Source: Scytolyngbya sp. HA4215-MV1
GTDB lineage: Bacteria; Cyanobacteriota; Cyanobacteriia; Leptolyngbyales; Leptolyngbyaceae
Reading direction: 5' to 3'
Length of the DNA: 64,000 nt
Assembly: GCA_019359045.1 (NCBI GenBank)
Contig: JAHHIA010000001.1
Coordinates: 186,001 to 250,000 of the forward strand
A program made the position numbers and the translations under genes. A model generated the notes under the pieces. The model ran no database searches and had not been told where the DNA came from. It saw only the letters and a list, made by a program, of their open reading frames with translations. Positions 50,683 through 59,227 of the stretch are shown here, in pieces; position 1 is the first letter of the stretch, and each line of letters begins with the position of its first letter.

Positions 50683-51381
50683 ATGATTACCCTGCGACCT
50701 GCCGATGAACGCGGTCATGCAAATCATGGCTGGCTCGACAGTTATCACACCTTCTCTTTTGCCAATTACTACGATCCTCAGCACATGGGGTTTCGTGCCT
50801 TACGCGTCATCAATGAAGACTGGATACAGCCAGGCGGCGGGTTTGGCACGCACGGACACCGCGATATGGAAATTGTGACCTACGTGCTAGAGGGTGCCCT
50901 AGAACACAAAGATAGTCTGGGCAATGGAGCCATTATTCGTCCTGGTGAAGTACAACGAATGACAGCAGGAACCGGCATTTTTCACAGCGAATTTAACCCT
51001 TCTCGCGCTGAAGCAGTGCATCTTCTCCAAATTTGGATTTTGCCTGATCAACAAAATCTGGAACCTGGCTACGAACAGGTCGAATTTCCTTTAGAGGAGC
51101 GATCGGGTAAATTTCGGTTAATTGCAGCGCCCAACGGACGAGAAGGAGCCGTTACCATCCATCAAGATGTCAATCTCTATGCAGCTACGCTCAACGCTGG
51201 AGATGCTCTGACCTACGAACTGGCTCCTGCCCGTCATGCTTGGCTCCAAGTCGCTCGCGGTGAGGTAACGCTGGACGGTCACCATCTCCAGACTGGGGAT
51301 GCGGCTGCTATCAGTGAGCCAGCATTACTCAAACTCAGCACCGATACGAGTGCAGAAGTGTTGCTATTTGATTTGGTCTAG
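50683..51381 (+). CDS. Pirin family protein (bicupin, YhhW-like)
   Basis: A 232-residue pirin. The metal-binding half opens [28 protein letters not shown] and includes [25 protein letters not shown] with HxH...E...H ligands typical of pirins; the second half is a cupin domain with [11 protein letters not shown] and a C-terminal cupin-like segment. Pirin/YhhW proteins can have quercetinase activity or act as iron-binding regulators. AAGGAG precedes the ATG. It stands alone. Confidence 0.92.
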   Translation: MITLRPADERGHANHGWLDSYHTFSFANYYDPQHMGFRALRVINEDWIQPGGGFGTHGHRDMEIVTYVLEGALEHKDSLGNGAIIRPGEVQRMTAGTGIFHSEFNPSRAEAVHLLQIWILPDQQNLEPGYEQVEFPLEERSGKFRLIAAPNGREGAVTIHQDVNLYAATLNAGDALTYELAPARHAWLQVARGEVTLDGHHLQTGDAAAISEPALLKLSTDTSAEVLLFDLV

Positions 51382-51692
51382 CGCATTGGGTATCTAGTCT
51401 CAGAAGTTGAGGGTCTTTGGGGGAATGTTCGCAATTCTGAATCTTTCCTACCCTGATCCTCACGATTTTTCTTAAGTCATTGTTGAGCGCAATTGACGGA
51501 TAAATGTGTTGGGGCTTTTCTGCAAATTGAGTCTTAGACCTCCTGTTAATGGACTCTATTCAAGAAAGCCTCAACTTTCGTGAGTGCAGTTTGGAAGCAA
51601 ACTCAACCTGCCACTGAGTTGTTGCCCATTGGTCAATCTTACCAACAGCGCCATTCCTAGCCCAAAATCTGACATCTCATCACGAGTTCTGG
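51382..51692. other. Intergenic region without recognised features
   Basis: Between the pirin gene and the convergent small ORF I see no gene, repeat or terminator. A GTTGAGG/CCTCAAC pair spans a large distance and is probably chance. Confidence 0.3.
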
Positions 51693-51989
51693 CTAACTCG
51701 CGATCGATAAAGAATAGCTAGACTGCATTGTTTTTTCTTCAGCTTCGAGGTAGCCAATGAACCCTTCTAGAGTCTTCTCAATTCTGATTTTAGAGCCGTC
51801 TTCGTTTCTCACATGAACAAATTTGGCTCCACCTAATTCCAGGGAACGAGATAGCAGAATTTCTAACGAAATAACCTGAAATGCAACTGTTGCGTATGCA
51901 CTTGAGTTTTTTGAAATCGAGATTGGGAATCCAGAGTTGTCAAATACACCAATCCGAAAAGCACATCTATTCTGGCTTTCAAGTTCCAT
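51693..51989 (-). CDS. Small protein of unknown function (98 aa)
   Basis: Ninety-eight residues with mixed alpha/beta character (MELESQNRCAFRIGVFDNSG, ISLEILLSRSLELGGAKFV, IRIEKTLEGFIGYLEAEE). AGAGGTTAC precedes the ATG at a plausible spacing. No family is recognised. It is an isolated gene between long gaps. Confidence 0.5.
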   Translation of the reverse strand: MELESQNRCAFRIGVFDNSGFPISISKNSSAYATVAFQVISLEILLSRSLELGGAKFVHVRNEDGSKIRIEKTLEGFIGYLEAEEKTMQSSYSLSIAS

Positions 51990-52378
51990 GTAACCTCTTT
52001 ACCGGGAGAATTAGATAGATCAATCATCCTTTAGGGATGCTATTAGTTTTCCCTATTCGCGCTCCCTTCTACCACTTCTTGTTGGGATTTGGGTAGATTC
52101 CCCCAGGTTGATAGGGAAATATGCTAAACAATGAATGAGTCAGTTTGACGATGTAGACTCAGCGAGTGTGCTGGTTTCTAGCTTTAGAGATGACTGATTT
52201 GAATTGCATCCATCAACGGTAGGATGTAGCAACATTTTGATTGCGTTATCGTCTTGTAATCTTATAGACAAAGGGTTTTGTTTTAAAGGTGTAGTTGATA
52301 TGGCTGACAGTTTTGTTGACTGTGGCAGTTACATACTTGGAACCTAGCCTAAGCTACGGTGCTAATACATTGGAATTT
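51990..52378. other. Intergenic region before the DUF1400 gene
   Basis: This gap separates divergent genes and presumably carries two promoters. No repeat, terminator or gene is evident. The downstream frame opens at 52295 but the encoded part before 52379 is not needed for the signal peptide. Confidence 0.35.
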
Positions 52379-52930
52379 ATGATGTCTTTACGCTTCTCTG
52401 TCCTGCTTGGTTTATCGAGTTTGGGATTCGTGTTGACTGGATGGCTGTCAGGTACACCCGTTCTGGCGGCGGAGCGGGTAGTCTTGAAGTACAAGATTTT
52501 TCAACAGTCTGTTTCAGTGTCTGAGTTAAGTACATTTGCGGCGACCGGACAAATGTCGCCTGATCTGGCCACTTATATGAAGCTATCGAAGCAAGATCCC
52601 AAAAAAGTTCGTCAGGCATTGGCAGATGAGGTTCATGTAAATGCGATCGTGCTTGATCGAGGTCTCAATAACCCGGTCGGTAACATCCTCTTGGATGAAG
52701 TTGGGTCGGTAATCCGAACCCCCTCTGGCGAGGCAAATCGGCAGGCACTACGCGCAGCCATTGTGCTTTCGGCAAGTCAGGATAACAAGCTCTCGTTGAT
52801 AGAGACGATTCAAAACTATCCGACCAGAGAGGTCTATGTTGAAGGCGATCGCCTGGTTGATGTCTATCAGCAAATTAGTAAGTTAGAAAGAGGGTTGGGG
52901 AATTTTTTAGGCAAAATTAAATTATTCTAA
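52379..52930 (+). CDS. Exported stand-alone DUF1400 domain protein
   Basis: About 183 residues. A signal peptide (SVLLGLSSLGFVLTGWLSGTPVLAA) precedes a DUF1400 domain (AERVVLKYKIFQQSVSVSELSTFAATGQM ... GNILLDEVGSVIRTPSGEANRQALRAAIVLSAS ... LIETIQNYPTREVYVEGDRL). In most cyanobacterial proteins DUF1400 precedes an alpha/beta hydrolase; here no hydrolase follows, so it may regulate a separate enzyme or be an adaptor. I chose ATG 52379, the first of two. A terminator follows. Confidence 0.8.
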   Translation: MMSLRFSVLLGLSSLGFVLTGWLSGTPVLAAERVVLKYKIFQQSVSVSELSTFAATGQMSPDLATYMKLSKQDPKKVRQALADEVHVNAIVLDRGLNNPVGNILLDEVGSVIRTPSGEANRQALRAAIVLSASQDNKLSLIETIQNYPTREVYVEGDRLVDVYQQISKLERGLGNFLGKIKLF

Positions 52931-52950
52931 TGCTTCGACGCAAGCCATTC

Positions 52951-52989
52951 AAAAGCCGAGAATTGCGATAAACGCAGTTCTCGGCTTTT
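52951..52989. terminator. Bidirectional terminator between convergent genes
   Basis: AAAAGCCGAGAATTGCG pairs with CGCAGTTCTCGGCTTTT around a short loop; A and T runs flank both sides, so it can stop both the DUF1400 gene and the small ORF that converges on it. Confidence 0.9.
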
Positions 52990-53039
52990 CTAGTTTTTGG
53001 TGTTAACTGCGAATCGCTGAGTCTCAGTGCAATGCAAAT

Positions 53040-53243
53040 CTAGTAAGCAAGGGTTTCCAGAGTTTCTCGCAAATAACGGCGTACCAGGGTATCCAGACTA
53101 TGTACTTGTAGTTTGGCATCAGAACTACGCTCAAGCTGCCAACGTTGAAACCCAGAACTGGCAGAGATCGCTTGCTTCAAGCTATCCCAAATTGCACTAT
53201 CTTCAGAAGGCAATGGATGAAGGGAGTAAGGTGAACTAGCCAT
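53040..53243 (-). CDS. Small conserved protein (67 aa)
   Basis: Sixty-seven residues: MASSPYSLHPLPSEDSAIWDSLKQAISASSGFQRWQL..., ending in LVRRYLRETLETLAY. The amphipathic pattern, Trp residues and a highly conserved-looking end suggest a small cyanobacterial conserved protein; the function is unknown. I chose ATG 53243; the frame also runs upstream to 53294. Confidence 0.65.
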   Translation of the reverse strand: MASSPYSLHPLPSEDSAIWDSLKQAISASSGFQRWQLERSSDAKLQVHSLDTLVRRYLRETLETLAY

Positions 53244-53457
53244 AAAGACACCGATAGGTGAGGGAAACATCAGGATAAAGACACGGCTATCCAAAACTTT
53301 CGGATACTTTGCTTAGCTCCATCCTCTTACAGGATAGCGTAGGGGCAAAACTTAAACTGTTGTTAAGGACACTTCTACCTGTCTTATCCTAGTTTGTCCC
53401 GGCCTTTTCAGGTGAAATCTTCCAAAAGATTGAAGGCTTGCTTGGATATCTCGATTT

Positions 53458-54477
53458 TTACCCAGCAGTAGCAGGCTTTGTATTAGAGCGGGCGTTTTCC
53501 ATGGTTTTCACTAATTGCGCCAGAGCATATTCCAGTTGGGTGCCAGCATCCATGGCAATCCAACCATCAGAGGTTAACTGGCGGAATTCAAAATGCAAGT
53601 GGGGACCGGTCGAATCACCTGTGCTACCAACGCGACCGATGACAGCGCCCTGCTCGACCCATTCACCTGGCTTAACAAAGATTTCGGACAGGTGGGCGTA
53701 AAGCGTTTCCTGAGTCTGTTTGTTGTGTTGGAGGGCAACGGTGAGGCCGTATCCTCCTAGAAAATCGGCGATCGCCACATTTCCGGCATAAGCTGCCAGG
53801 ACGGGTGTTCCCAAAGGTGCGCCCAGATCCGTACCCGAATGGAGACGCGGTGCTCCTGTAATAGGATGAATGCGCCAACCAAAAGCAGAGGTGATAATGG
53901 CTGGAATTGCCAAGGGGAAGATGAGCCGAATATTGCCATTACCCAAACGTCCAGCTGGGCGAGCCGTTCGGTAGTAATACGATCGTCCCGCCGCTGTGGT
54001 GCTGCCGGGGGAGGCAAGCCATGCTCGGTAGCTTTCTGGACTCATTGCAACGATCGGGGCAGATTGAGAAAATCCGCTGGGCGTTGGAGATTGCCAAGCT
54101 ACAGCAGGCTTTTTAGTTTCTCGCTGGGTCGCACCAATGCTGTAGCTAGTGGAATCAATGTAGGGTTCGAGCGGCGCATTGACCAGCGGCTCAGCAGGCG
54201 AAACTGTGCGGATGGTGAGGTCGGGGGTTGATACAGTTGGGGATGATTCAGTTGGGGATGAGGCAGTATCCAGAGCAGCTGAGTCTGGAGGGGATACTGC
54301 GTTGGATTCTTGCTCTACTGGAGTTGGCGCAATTTCGGGCTCGGTGACTGGAGGCGTTGCCCACGCCATCCCCCCACTAAGAATGCTGACAGCACTCATC
54401 CAACCCAACCCCGGCACCGACAAGAAGCGCAGGCACGTTTTGAAAGATATAAAAGCAGAGTTCGGTTGCCGGGTCAT
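53458..54477 (-). CDS. Exported M23 (LytM-type) peptidase
   Basis: About 339 residues. A signal-like segment (GLGWMSAVSILSGGMAWA) is followed by a Pro/Ser/Thr-rich linker (about 35-175) and a C-terminal LytM domain with the metal ligands in HSGTDLGAPLGTPVLA (H-x3-D) and HLHFEF. It should cut peptide bonds in peptidoglycan, or act as an EnvC/NlpD-like regulator if inactive. I chose ATG 54477, with GAAGGATCTGAAA before it; an ATG 36 codons upstream gives an odd N-terminus. Confidence 0.88.
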   Translation of the reverse strand: MTRQPNSAFISFKTCLRFLSVPGLGWMSAVSILSGGMAWATPPVTEPEIAPTPVEQESNAVSPPDSAALDTASSPTESSPTVSTPDLTIRTVSPAEPLVNAPLEPYIDSTSYSIGATQRETKKPAVAWQSPTPSGFSQSAPIVAMSPESYRAWLASPGSTTAAGRSYYYRTARPAGRLGNGNIRLIFPLAIPAIITSAFGWRIHPITGAPRLHSGTDLGAPLGTPVLAAYAGNVAIADFLGGYGLTVALQHNKQTQETLYAHLSEIFVKPGEWVEQGAVIGRVGSTGDSTGPHLHFEFRQLTSDGWIAMDAGTQLEYALAQLVKTMENARSNTKPATAG

Positions 54478-54605
54478 TTTCAGATCCTTCTGATGTTGAG
54501 TGAATTTATAAATGACTGAAGTGCGGTTTTGGAGAAGAACATCCTGAATTGCCCCGTTTTCAGTCCGTGAAGATCCATGGCTCATAACTCTATTATGAAG
54601 GATTG

Positions 54606-56294
54606 TTAAGGATTGGTTGGGGGTACCGTAGAAATCACGTTCAGCGGCAAGTTGGTAACCGCGCGCTGGAGCGCAGCCAAAGCTCGGTTGTAACCCAAAA
54701 TTGCCTGGATACGGTTTCCTTCGGCACGGGTCAGGGCGGTTTCAGCATCAATCACCTGGGATTGGGTGCCAACGCCTGCCTGAAAACGCAGCCGTGCTAG
54801 TCGTAATGCCTCCCTTGCCTGGTCAACCGCAGTCGTTGCAGTGGTGATGTTCTGCAAATTAGACTGAAGACTGCTATAGGCTTGTTCCACCTCAAACCGC
54901 ACAACATTGCGTTGGTCGGCAAACCGGGTTTCAGCGATCGCCATATCCGCTTCGGACTGTCGGGCTTGCGCTCTAGCGGCTCCTCCTTCAAACAGTTGCC
55001 AGTTAATATTTGCCGCGAAACTATATCCATCTGCAATACCGACCCCATCATCAAAAATATCGAGCAGGTTGTACTGAGCCACCAGACTGACTCTGGGACC
55101 GAGGGCAGAAAGGGCTAACCGTCGTTGTTGGTTGGCGATTTCTCGTTGAACCAGTTGCTGTTCTAGCTCTGCTCGATTCTTGAATGCCAGGACGATCGTC
55201 TCTTCGATCGGAAGATTCCATTTACCGGCTTCTTGAACGGCATCCGCTACAACTACGTTCACAGTTTGTGCCAGACTGAGACGTTGTGCCAGCTGACGCT
55301 GACGCACCTGTTGTTGCGAGATCGAGTTAGTCAAATCTTGTTGGGCGTTTGCCAGTTGCACCTGGGCTTGCAATACATCAAAGCGAGTGCCTAAGCCAGC
55401 TCGTTCCAGGGCTTGTGCATCCTTTAAGCTGGTTTCCGCATTTCGGACTGCCGCAGTGTTGATTCGAACATTTTCGTCAGACTCTTGCAGATCGTAGTAG
55501 TCATTCGATACATCTAAAATCAATTGTTCCAGCGTTACTTCCACCTGGAGTTGGTCAGAACGTACTTGTCGTTCCGCGGCTCGAATCCTAGACGATCGGG
55601 CACCCGAAGTATAAACGTCGTAACTGGCTTGTACGGTACCACTCAGGCTGGAGCTGACCTGATCCTGATTACTATTCTGTCCAAAAAGAGATGCCAAACT
55701 ATTGTTGCCCTGACGCCGTTGCTGGATTTCTCCAGAAGCGGATTGTGCGCGCGTCACTCCCGTTTGCAACTCTATAGTAGGATACTCTTGCGCTTGCGCT
55801 TCTCGTAAACCTGCCCGACTGCGCTGTAGTTGAAGTTCTGCTACTTGCAAAGTGCGATTGTTGCGACGAGCAAGTTCGATCGCTTGTTGCAAAGTAATCG
55901 GTTGTGTTCCTCTAATTCTGACTTCTTCAGGTTTGGTTGGAAACTGTAAAGGGTTGGGATTGGGGTTGAGATATTCAGGAAAAACTGCTGAAGATGGTTT
56001 GGCAGCTGGTTGAACATTGGTTGGCTCAGCAGAAGGGGCTGAAGTGGGTTCTGGGGTCGGCTGAGCCTCTGAATTATCTGAATTAGTAGGTTGAGGGATG
56101 TCAGGAGAGCTTTTGGGAGAGGGTTGTTTGTCTGGGGCTGACGGCGGTAAGGGGGTTACCGGAGCGACCTCTGATGAGGGAGCGTTTTTTTTATCAGTAG
56201 GGCTACTTTGAGGCTGAGCAATTCCAGGCTTGACACCACTCAGGGCAACGACAACTCCTGCACTGATTACCACCAAAGAACGAGACACATGCAT
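54606..56294 (-). CDS. TolC family outer membrane efflux protein
   Basis: A 562-residue outer membrane factor. A signal peptide (VVISAGVVVALSGVKPGIA) precedes a low-complexity Pro/Ser/Thr segment (about 27-100) and the long TolC repeats of coiled helices (ITLQQAIELARRNNRTLQVAELQLQRSRAGLREAQAQEYP, then RAGLGTRFDVLQAQVQLANAQQDL and RLRFQAGVGTQSQVIDAETALTRAE). It would form the outer-membrane and periplasmic tunnel of an export system. No inner-membrane pump is adjacent. It is downstream of the M23 gene in sequence but each has its own ATG and 128-nt gap. Confidence 0.93.
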   Translation of the reverse strand: MHVSRSLVVISAGVVVALSGVKPGIAQPQSSPTDKKNAPSSEVAPVTPLPPSAPDKQPSPKSSPDIPQPTNSDNSEAQPTPEPTSAPSAEPTNVQPAAKPSSAVFPEYLNPNPNPLQFPTKPEEVRIRGTQPITLQQAIELARRNNRTLQVAELQLQRSRAGLREAQAQEYPTIELQTGVTRAQSASGEIQQRRQGNNSLASLFGQNSNQDQVSSSLSGTVQASYDVYTSGARSSRIRAAERQVRSDQLQVEVTLEQLILDVSNDYYDLQESDENVRINTAAVRNAETSLKDAQALERAGLGTRFDVLQAQVQLANAQQDLTNSISQQQVRQRQLAQRLSLAQTVNVVVADAVQEAGKWNLPIEETIVLAFKNRAELEQQLVQREIANQQRRLALSALGPRVSLVAQYNLLDIFDDGVGIADGYSFAANINWQLFEGGAARAQARQSEADMAIAETRFADQRNVVRFEVEQAYSSLQSNLQNITTATTAVDQAREALRLARLRFQAGVGTQSQVIDAETALTRAEGNRIQAILGYNRALAALQRAVTNLPLNVISTVPPTNP

Positions 56295-56692
56295 AGGTTT
56301 CTGGATAGATACAGTCGATCAACAATCCGGCGTTAAATAACAACCTTCAGCAGAATACGGTCTGCCAAGGGATTTGGTAAATCAATACAAAAAAATCCTA
56401 GGTTTTCATTTCTCTCGCATTAATACAATGACAAGGTTGTTGGTTTGGATACTACTCCTTTAGAGAGAATTTTTAGATAGAATTTTAGACTGCTTTGATA
56501 GCGTGAAGTGTTCACTGAGTGGCGTCAAAATTATAGAGGTTGCAGGGTTCATCTTCTTGACAAGATTGTGTATTTCATCCTACAAGTTAAGCCTGCCTAT
56601 TAATTCTGTCAGCACGTTGCAAAATTACATCCTAAAAATTAACCGAAAATTAACTTCAGAACCCCGTTAAAAATCTTTGCCGGTTCTAGGGG

Positions 56693-56785
56693 CTGTCAAG
56701 ACTGTTTTAAAGAGTTGAAAACCCTCAAAACATCTCAAAAATGGTTTTTGTCGATTTAAGCGACTCCTTAAATCTATCCTGACGG
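56693..56785. repeat. 93-nt structured repeat, copy 2 (cloverleaf-like)
   Basis: The same length and order of stems as copy 1 at 34266. Closing CTGTCA/TGACGG and the hairpin CAAAAA-TGG-TTTTTG (56736-56750) are unchanged. In the second stem base pair G-C (34278/34303) is replaced by T-A (56705/56730), and in the last stem G-C (34331/34342) by A-T (56758/56769); three other second-stem positions become A-C mismatches. Confidence 0.8.
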
Positions 56786-56838
56786 GTTACTAGCCCAATC
56801 TTTCTATAAGTGAGGTTGACTGACTTCATCCCATCGAC

Positions 56839-56861
56839 TCACCTGAAGAGGTGATTTTTTT
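56839..56861 (+). terminator. Rho-independent terminator with no upstream plus-strand gene
   Basis: TCACCT-GAAG-AGGTGA followed by seven T. The nearest upstream gene on the plus strand is more than 6 kb away, so this ends either a non-coding transcript (possibly including the 93-nt repeat) or acts as an attenuator before the thioredoxin gene. Confidence 0.85.
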
Positions 56862-56974
56862 AAGAGAAATGACGTTAAGTACGTAAAAATTGACTTTTCT
56901 CAACCGGATGCACGAGAGCGTTTTTGGGTTGAGAAATTAGGATGGAAATATTAAACGATCGGGAGTTCTGCGAA

Positions 56975-57292
56975 ATGGCAGTCAAAAAGCAGTTCAATAG
57001 CTTTGAAGAGATGATCGCTGGCTCGGATATCCCTCTATTGATAGATTTCTACGCGCCCTGGTGTGGTCCCTGTCAAATGATGGCAAAAATTTTGGATCAA
57101 GTGGGTGCTCAGATGCGCGAACAAGTCCAGATTGTGAAGCTGAATACGGACAATTATCCTGAAATTGCCACCCAATACCAGATTCATGCACTGCCAACCC
57201 TGGTGCTGTTCAAAAATGGGCAACCCATTAATCGCATTGAAGGCGTTGTTCAGGCTGAGCAGTTGGTACAGCACCTCCAAACCTTGATCTAA
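56975..57292 (+). CDS. Thioredoxin
   Basis: A 105-residue thioredoxin (start MAVKKQFNSFEEMI). The redox motif WCGPC is in DFYAPWCGPCQMMAKI, the cis-Pro is in HALPTLVLFKNG, and the conserved Asp/Lys pair is present. It transfers electrons from ferredoxin- or NADPH-dependent reductase to target disulfides. I chose ATG 56975 with GGGAG before it rather than the ATG at 56942 because the extra 11 residues are not typical. The upstream terminator may modulate it. It converges on a hypothetical gene. Confidence 0.92.
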   Translation: MAVKKQFNSFEEMIAGSDIPLLIDFYAPWCGPCQMMAKILDQVGAQMREQVQIVKLNTDNYPEIATQYQIHALPTLVLFKNGQPINRIEGVVQAEQLVQHLQTLI

Positions 57293-57317
57293 GCCTCACG
57301 TGCCCTGATCTTTTCTC

Positions 57318-59072
57318 TCAAGCTCTTTGCCGTATCCAATTCCATAGCAGGGTGATTAGCTTTTCCAACCCGAGTAAAATGCGATCGACCCATTCCAATA
57401 AGACTTCCAGCGGATGTTTGACATAACCGCTAAGTGTGGCGTGGGTCTCGATCCAGTCAGGTGCTGCAGTAGGGATATTGTTGCTGAGCGTCGATCTTTC
57501 GAGAGAAGAAGGCGTTACCGCAGTCCCTGCACCCGCAGTTGCATGAACCAATTGGGATTGGGGCAGGTGAATTGAGAGATTTGCACCCTTATGCTGTCTT
57601 TTCGCCGCACTTTTAGCAAAAGATTTGGGGGATTGATCTGAATTTTGTAAGCCGTTTGCTTGAGTGACAGAATTAATTTTTTTGAGGGCACCGCTTTTCG
57701 GTTCTTCCTTTGGAGCAGCGACAGGGTTCTGCATAGACGATCGCTCAACTTTAGCAAGGACACCCTGAGACTGTTGCAATAAAGTTTGCATCAGCCCTTT
57801 GCCAAAGTGATGCAGCCCAGTCTGGAGGGTTGGTGCAGGGGGCAAAGCTGCGGCTGGTATCGGTGCCAGAGCAATGGTTGGTGAGAGTCCTGATACCTCT
57901 GCTTTTGGCTTTTGAGCCGAAGCAATCGCTGGAACAGTCGATTGAAGGGGAACAGTATCGTCTAAAGCACGATGGGAATTTTTGCTCCAGGGATCACCCA
58001 GCATTAGCCAGGCTTCAGCTTCAGCAGAATTATCAGGGAAAGCCCCGTCTGCTGCAGGCAACCAAAAATGTGCTGGGGACTCGATGCCTGCGAGTGCCAA
58101 TAATTGAGCTTGCTGCGATCGCAAATGCAGAGCAATTTCCTGAAAAAGGTTGGTCGAAACCGCAACAGGTCCCGTTTGCACCCATGCCATCAATTGACGA
58201 AACAGTCGCACGGGGGGTAACAGATGAGGCTGATTAATTTTGGGTAGGGGTAGAGGCGCGATCGGTTGTTGCTGATCCCAAAACAACCGGACTGCTCGCC
58301 AATAACCAGCCACTTCCCAGGTAATCCGCTGGCGCAATTTTTCCTGCTGTTCCGCAGTCAAGATGTCCAAAATTTGGTTGTGCGCCGTCACCAGGACGAG
58401 TCGCCGGGATTCTACCAAAGTCGCCACGCCCTGAATCAGAAGCGGTGGACGAATTGCAACCTCAGTCGCTGATTCGAGTTTCGCCAGGTCGCCCGATGAA
58501 TTGCCATGGGTTGCCAGACAACCTGCCGATTCTTGCACCGAAAGCCCTCCCGCTGGACTCCACACCAAGGGTGCAGTGGACTCACCGCCCGCTGGCAATT
58601 GTGCCAGCGCTGAAAGCATTGTGACAGGCAACTCCGGTGCAGGGAGCGCCATAATTGTTTGTAAAATATGCCGGATTGGGGCATCTGTGGTAGGCACAGT
58701 TCCTGGCAATTCTGCCTGGGTCAACGCCGGATCGATAGCTAAAACGACGCGATCGCTCAGTTTCTGCGCGGGAATTGGGTTCGATCGGGGCAGCTGGGTT
58801 TCCACCCGCGATCGCCATGCTTGCAAGCGCGGTAATGTTTGCTGCACAGCTTGTTGCAACTGCCTTCCTACCAATCGCGTTGCTTGGAAAGTCGCATAAA
58901 TCGGGTATAGCAAAATTTGACTGCCCCAGGTGGCAGCAACTCTCAAATTCCAAATAGCGCGATCGCCCCACTCCCGCAATGCTACCTGGCTGCGCCCTAG
59001 CAATTTTTGGGACTGACGAGAAAAAAAGCTAAGAACCTGGCTTTGATACCGACCAGTAGGAGGATCAGTCAT
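57318..59072 (-). CDS. Cyanobacterial hypothetical protein, possibly membrane-associated
   Basis: A 584-residue protein without a recognised domain. Residues 1-100 are amphipathic and rich in basic and aromatic residues (REWGDRAIWNLRVAATWGSQILLYPIYATFQATRLVG), which may associate with a membrane. The middle (about 210-330) is a well-ordered alpha/beta-like region (LEVTAHNQILDILTAEQQEKLRQRI-type and FWDQQQPIAPLPLPKINQPHLLPPVRLFRQLMAW). A Ser/Pro/Ala-rich linker precedes a C-terminal helix (LEVLLEWVDRILLGLEKLITLLWNWIRQ) that could be amphipathic. It converges on thioredoxin. Confidence 0.7.
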   Translation of the reverse strand: MTDPPTGRYQSQVLSFFSRQSQKLLGRSQVALREWGDRAIWNLRVAATWGSQILLYPIYATFQATRLVGRQLQQAVQQTLPRLQAWRSRVETQLPRSNPIPAQKLSDRVVLAIDPALTQAELPGTVPTTDAPIRHILQTIMALPAPELPVTMLSALAQLPAGGESTAPLVWSPAGGLSVQESAGCLATHGNSSGDLAKLESATEVAIRPPLLIQGVATLVESRRLVLVTAHNQILDILTAEQQEKLRQRITWEVAGYWRAVRLFWDQQQPIAPLPLPKINQPHLLPPVRLFRQLMAWVQTGPVAVSTNLFQEIALHLRSQQAQLLALAGIESPAHFWLPAADGAFPDNSAEAEAWLMLGDPWSKNSHRALDDTVPLQSTVPAIASAQKPKAEVSGLSPTIALAPIPAAALPPAPTLQTGLHHFGKGLMQTLLQQSQGVLAKVERSSMQNPVAAPKEEPKSGALKKINSVTQANGLQNSDQSPKSFAKSAAKRQHKGANLSIHLPQSQLVHATAGAGTAVTPSSLERSTLSNNIPTAAPDWIETHATLSGYVKHPLEVLLEWVDRILLGLEKLITLLWNWIRQRA

Positions 59073-59227
59073 AACACTCAGCGGGTAAAGCGAACGTGAA
59101 CAGCGACAGCGAAGAGTAGAACGACGAAAAAAGATTCTGTTGTAAAGTCAGAGGTGCAATTGAGCAGTCGAAAAGTGACTCGAATCGTGGGTCAAGCTGC
59201 CCAAGCAATGCCCTCATCTTACCAAGT

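Larger units (their letters stand above)
56295..56974. other. Intergenic region upstream of trx with a structured repeat and a terminator
   Basis: This 680-nt gap lies between divergent tolC-like and thioredoxin genes. It contains repeat copy 2 (56693-56785) and a canonical terminator (56839-56861). The part from 56295 to 56690 has no gene that I can support. Confidence 0.6.
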
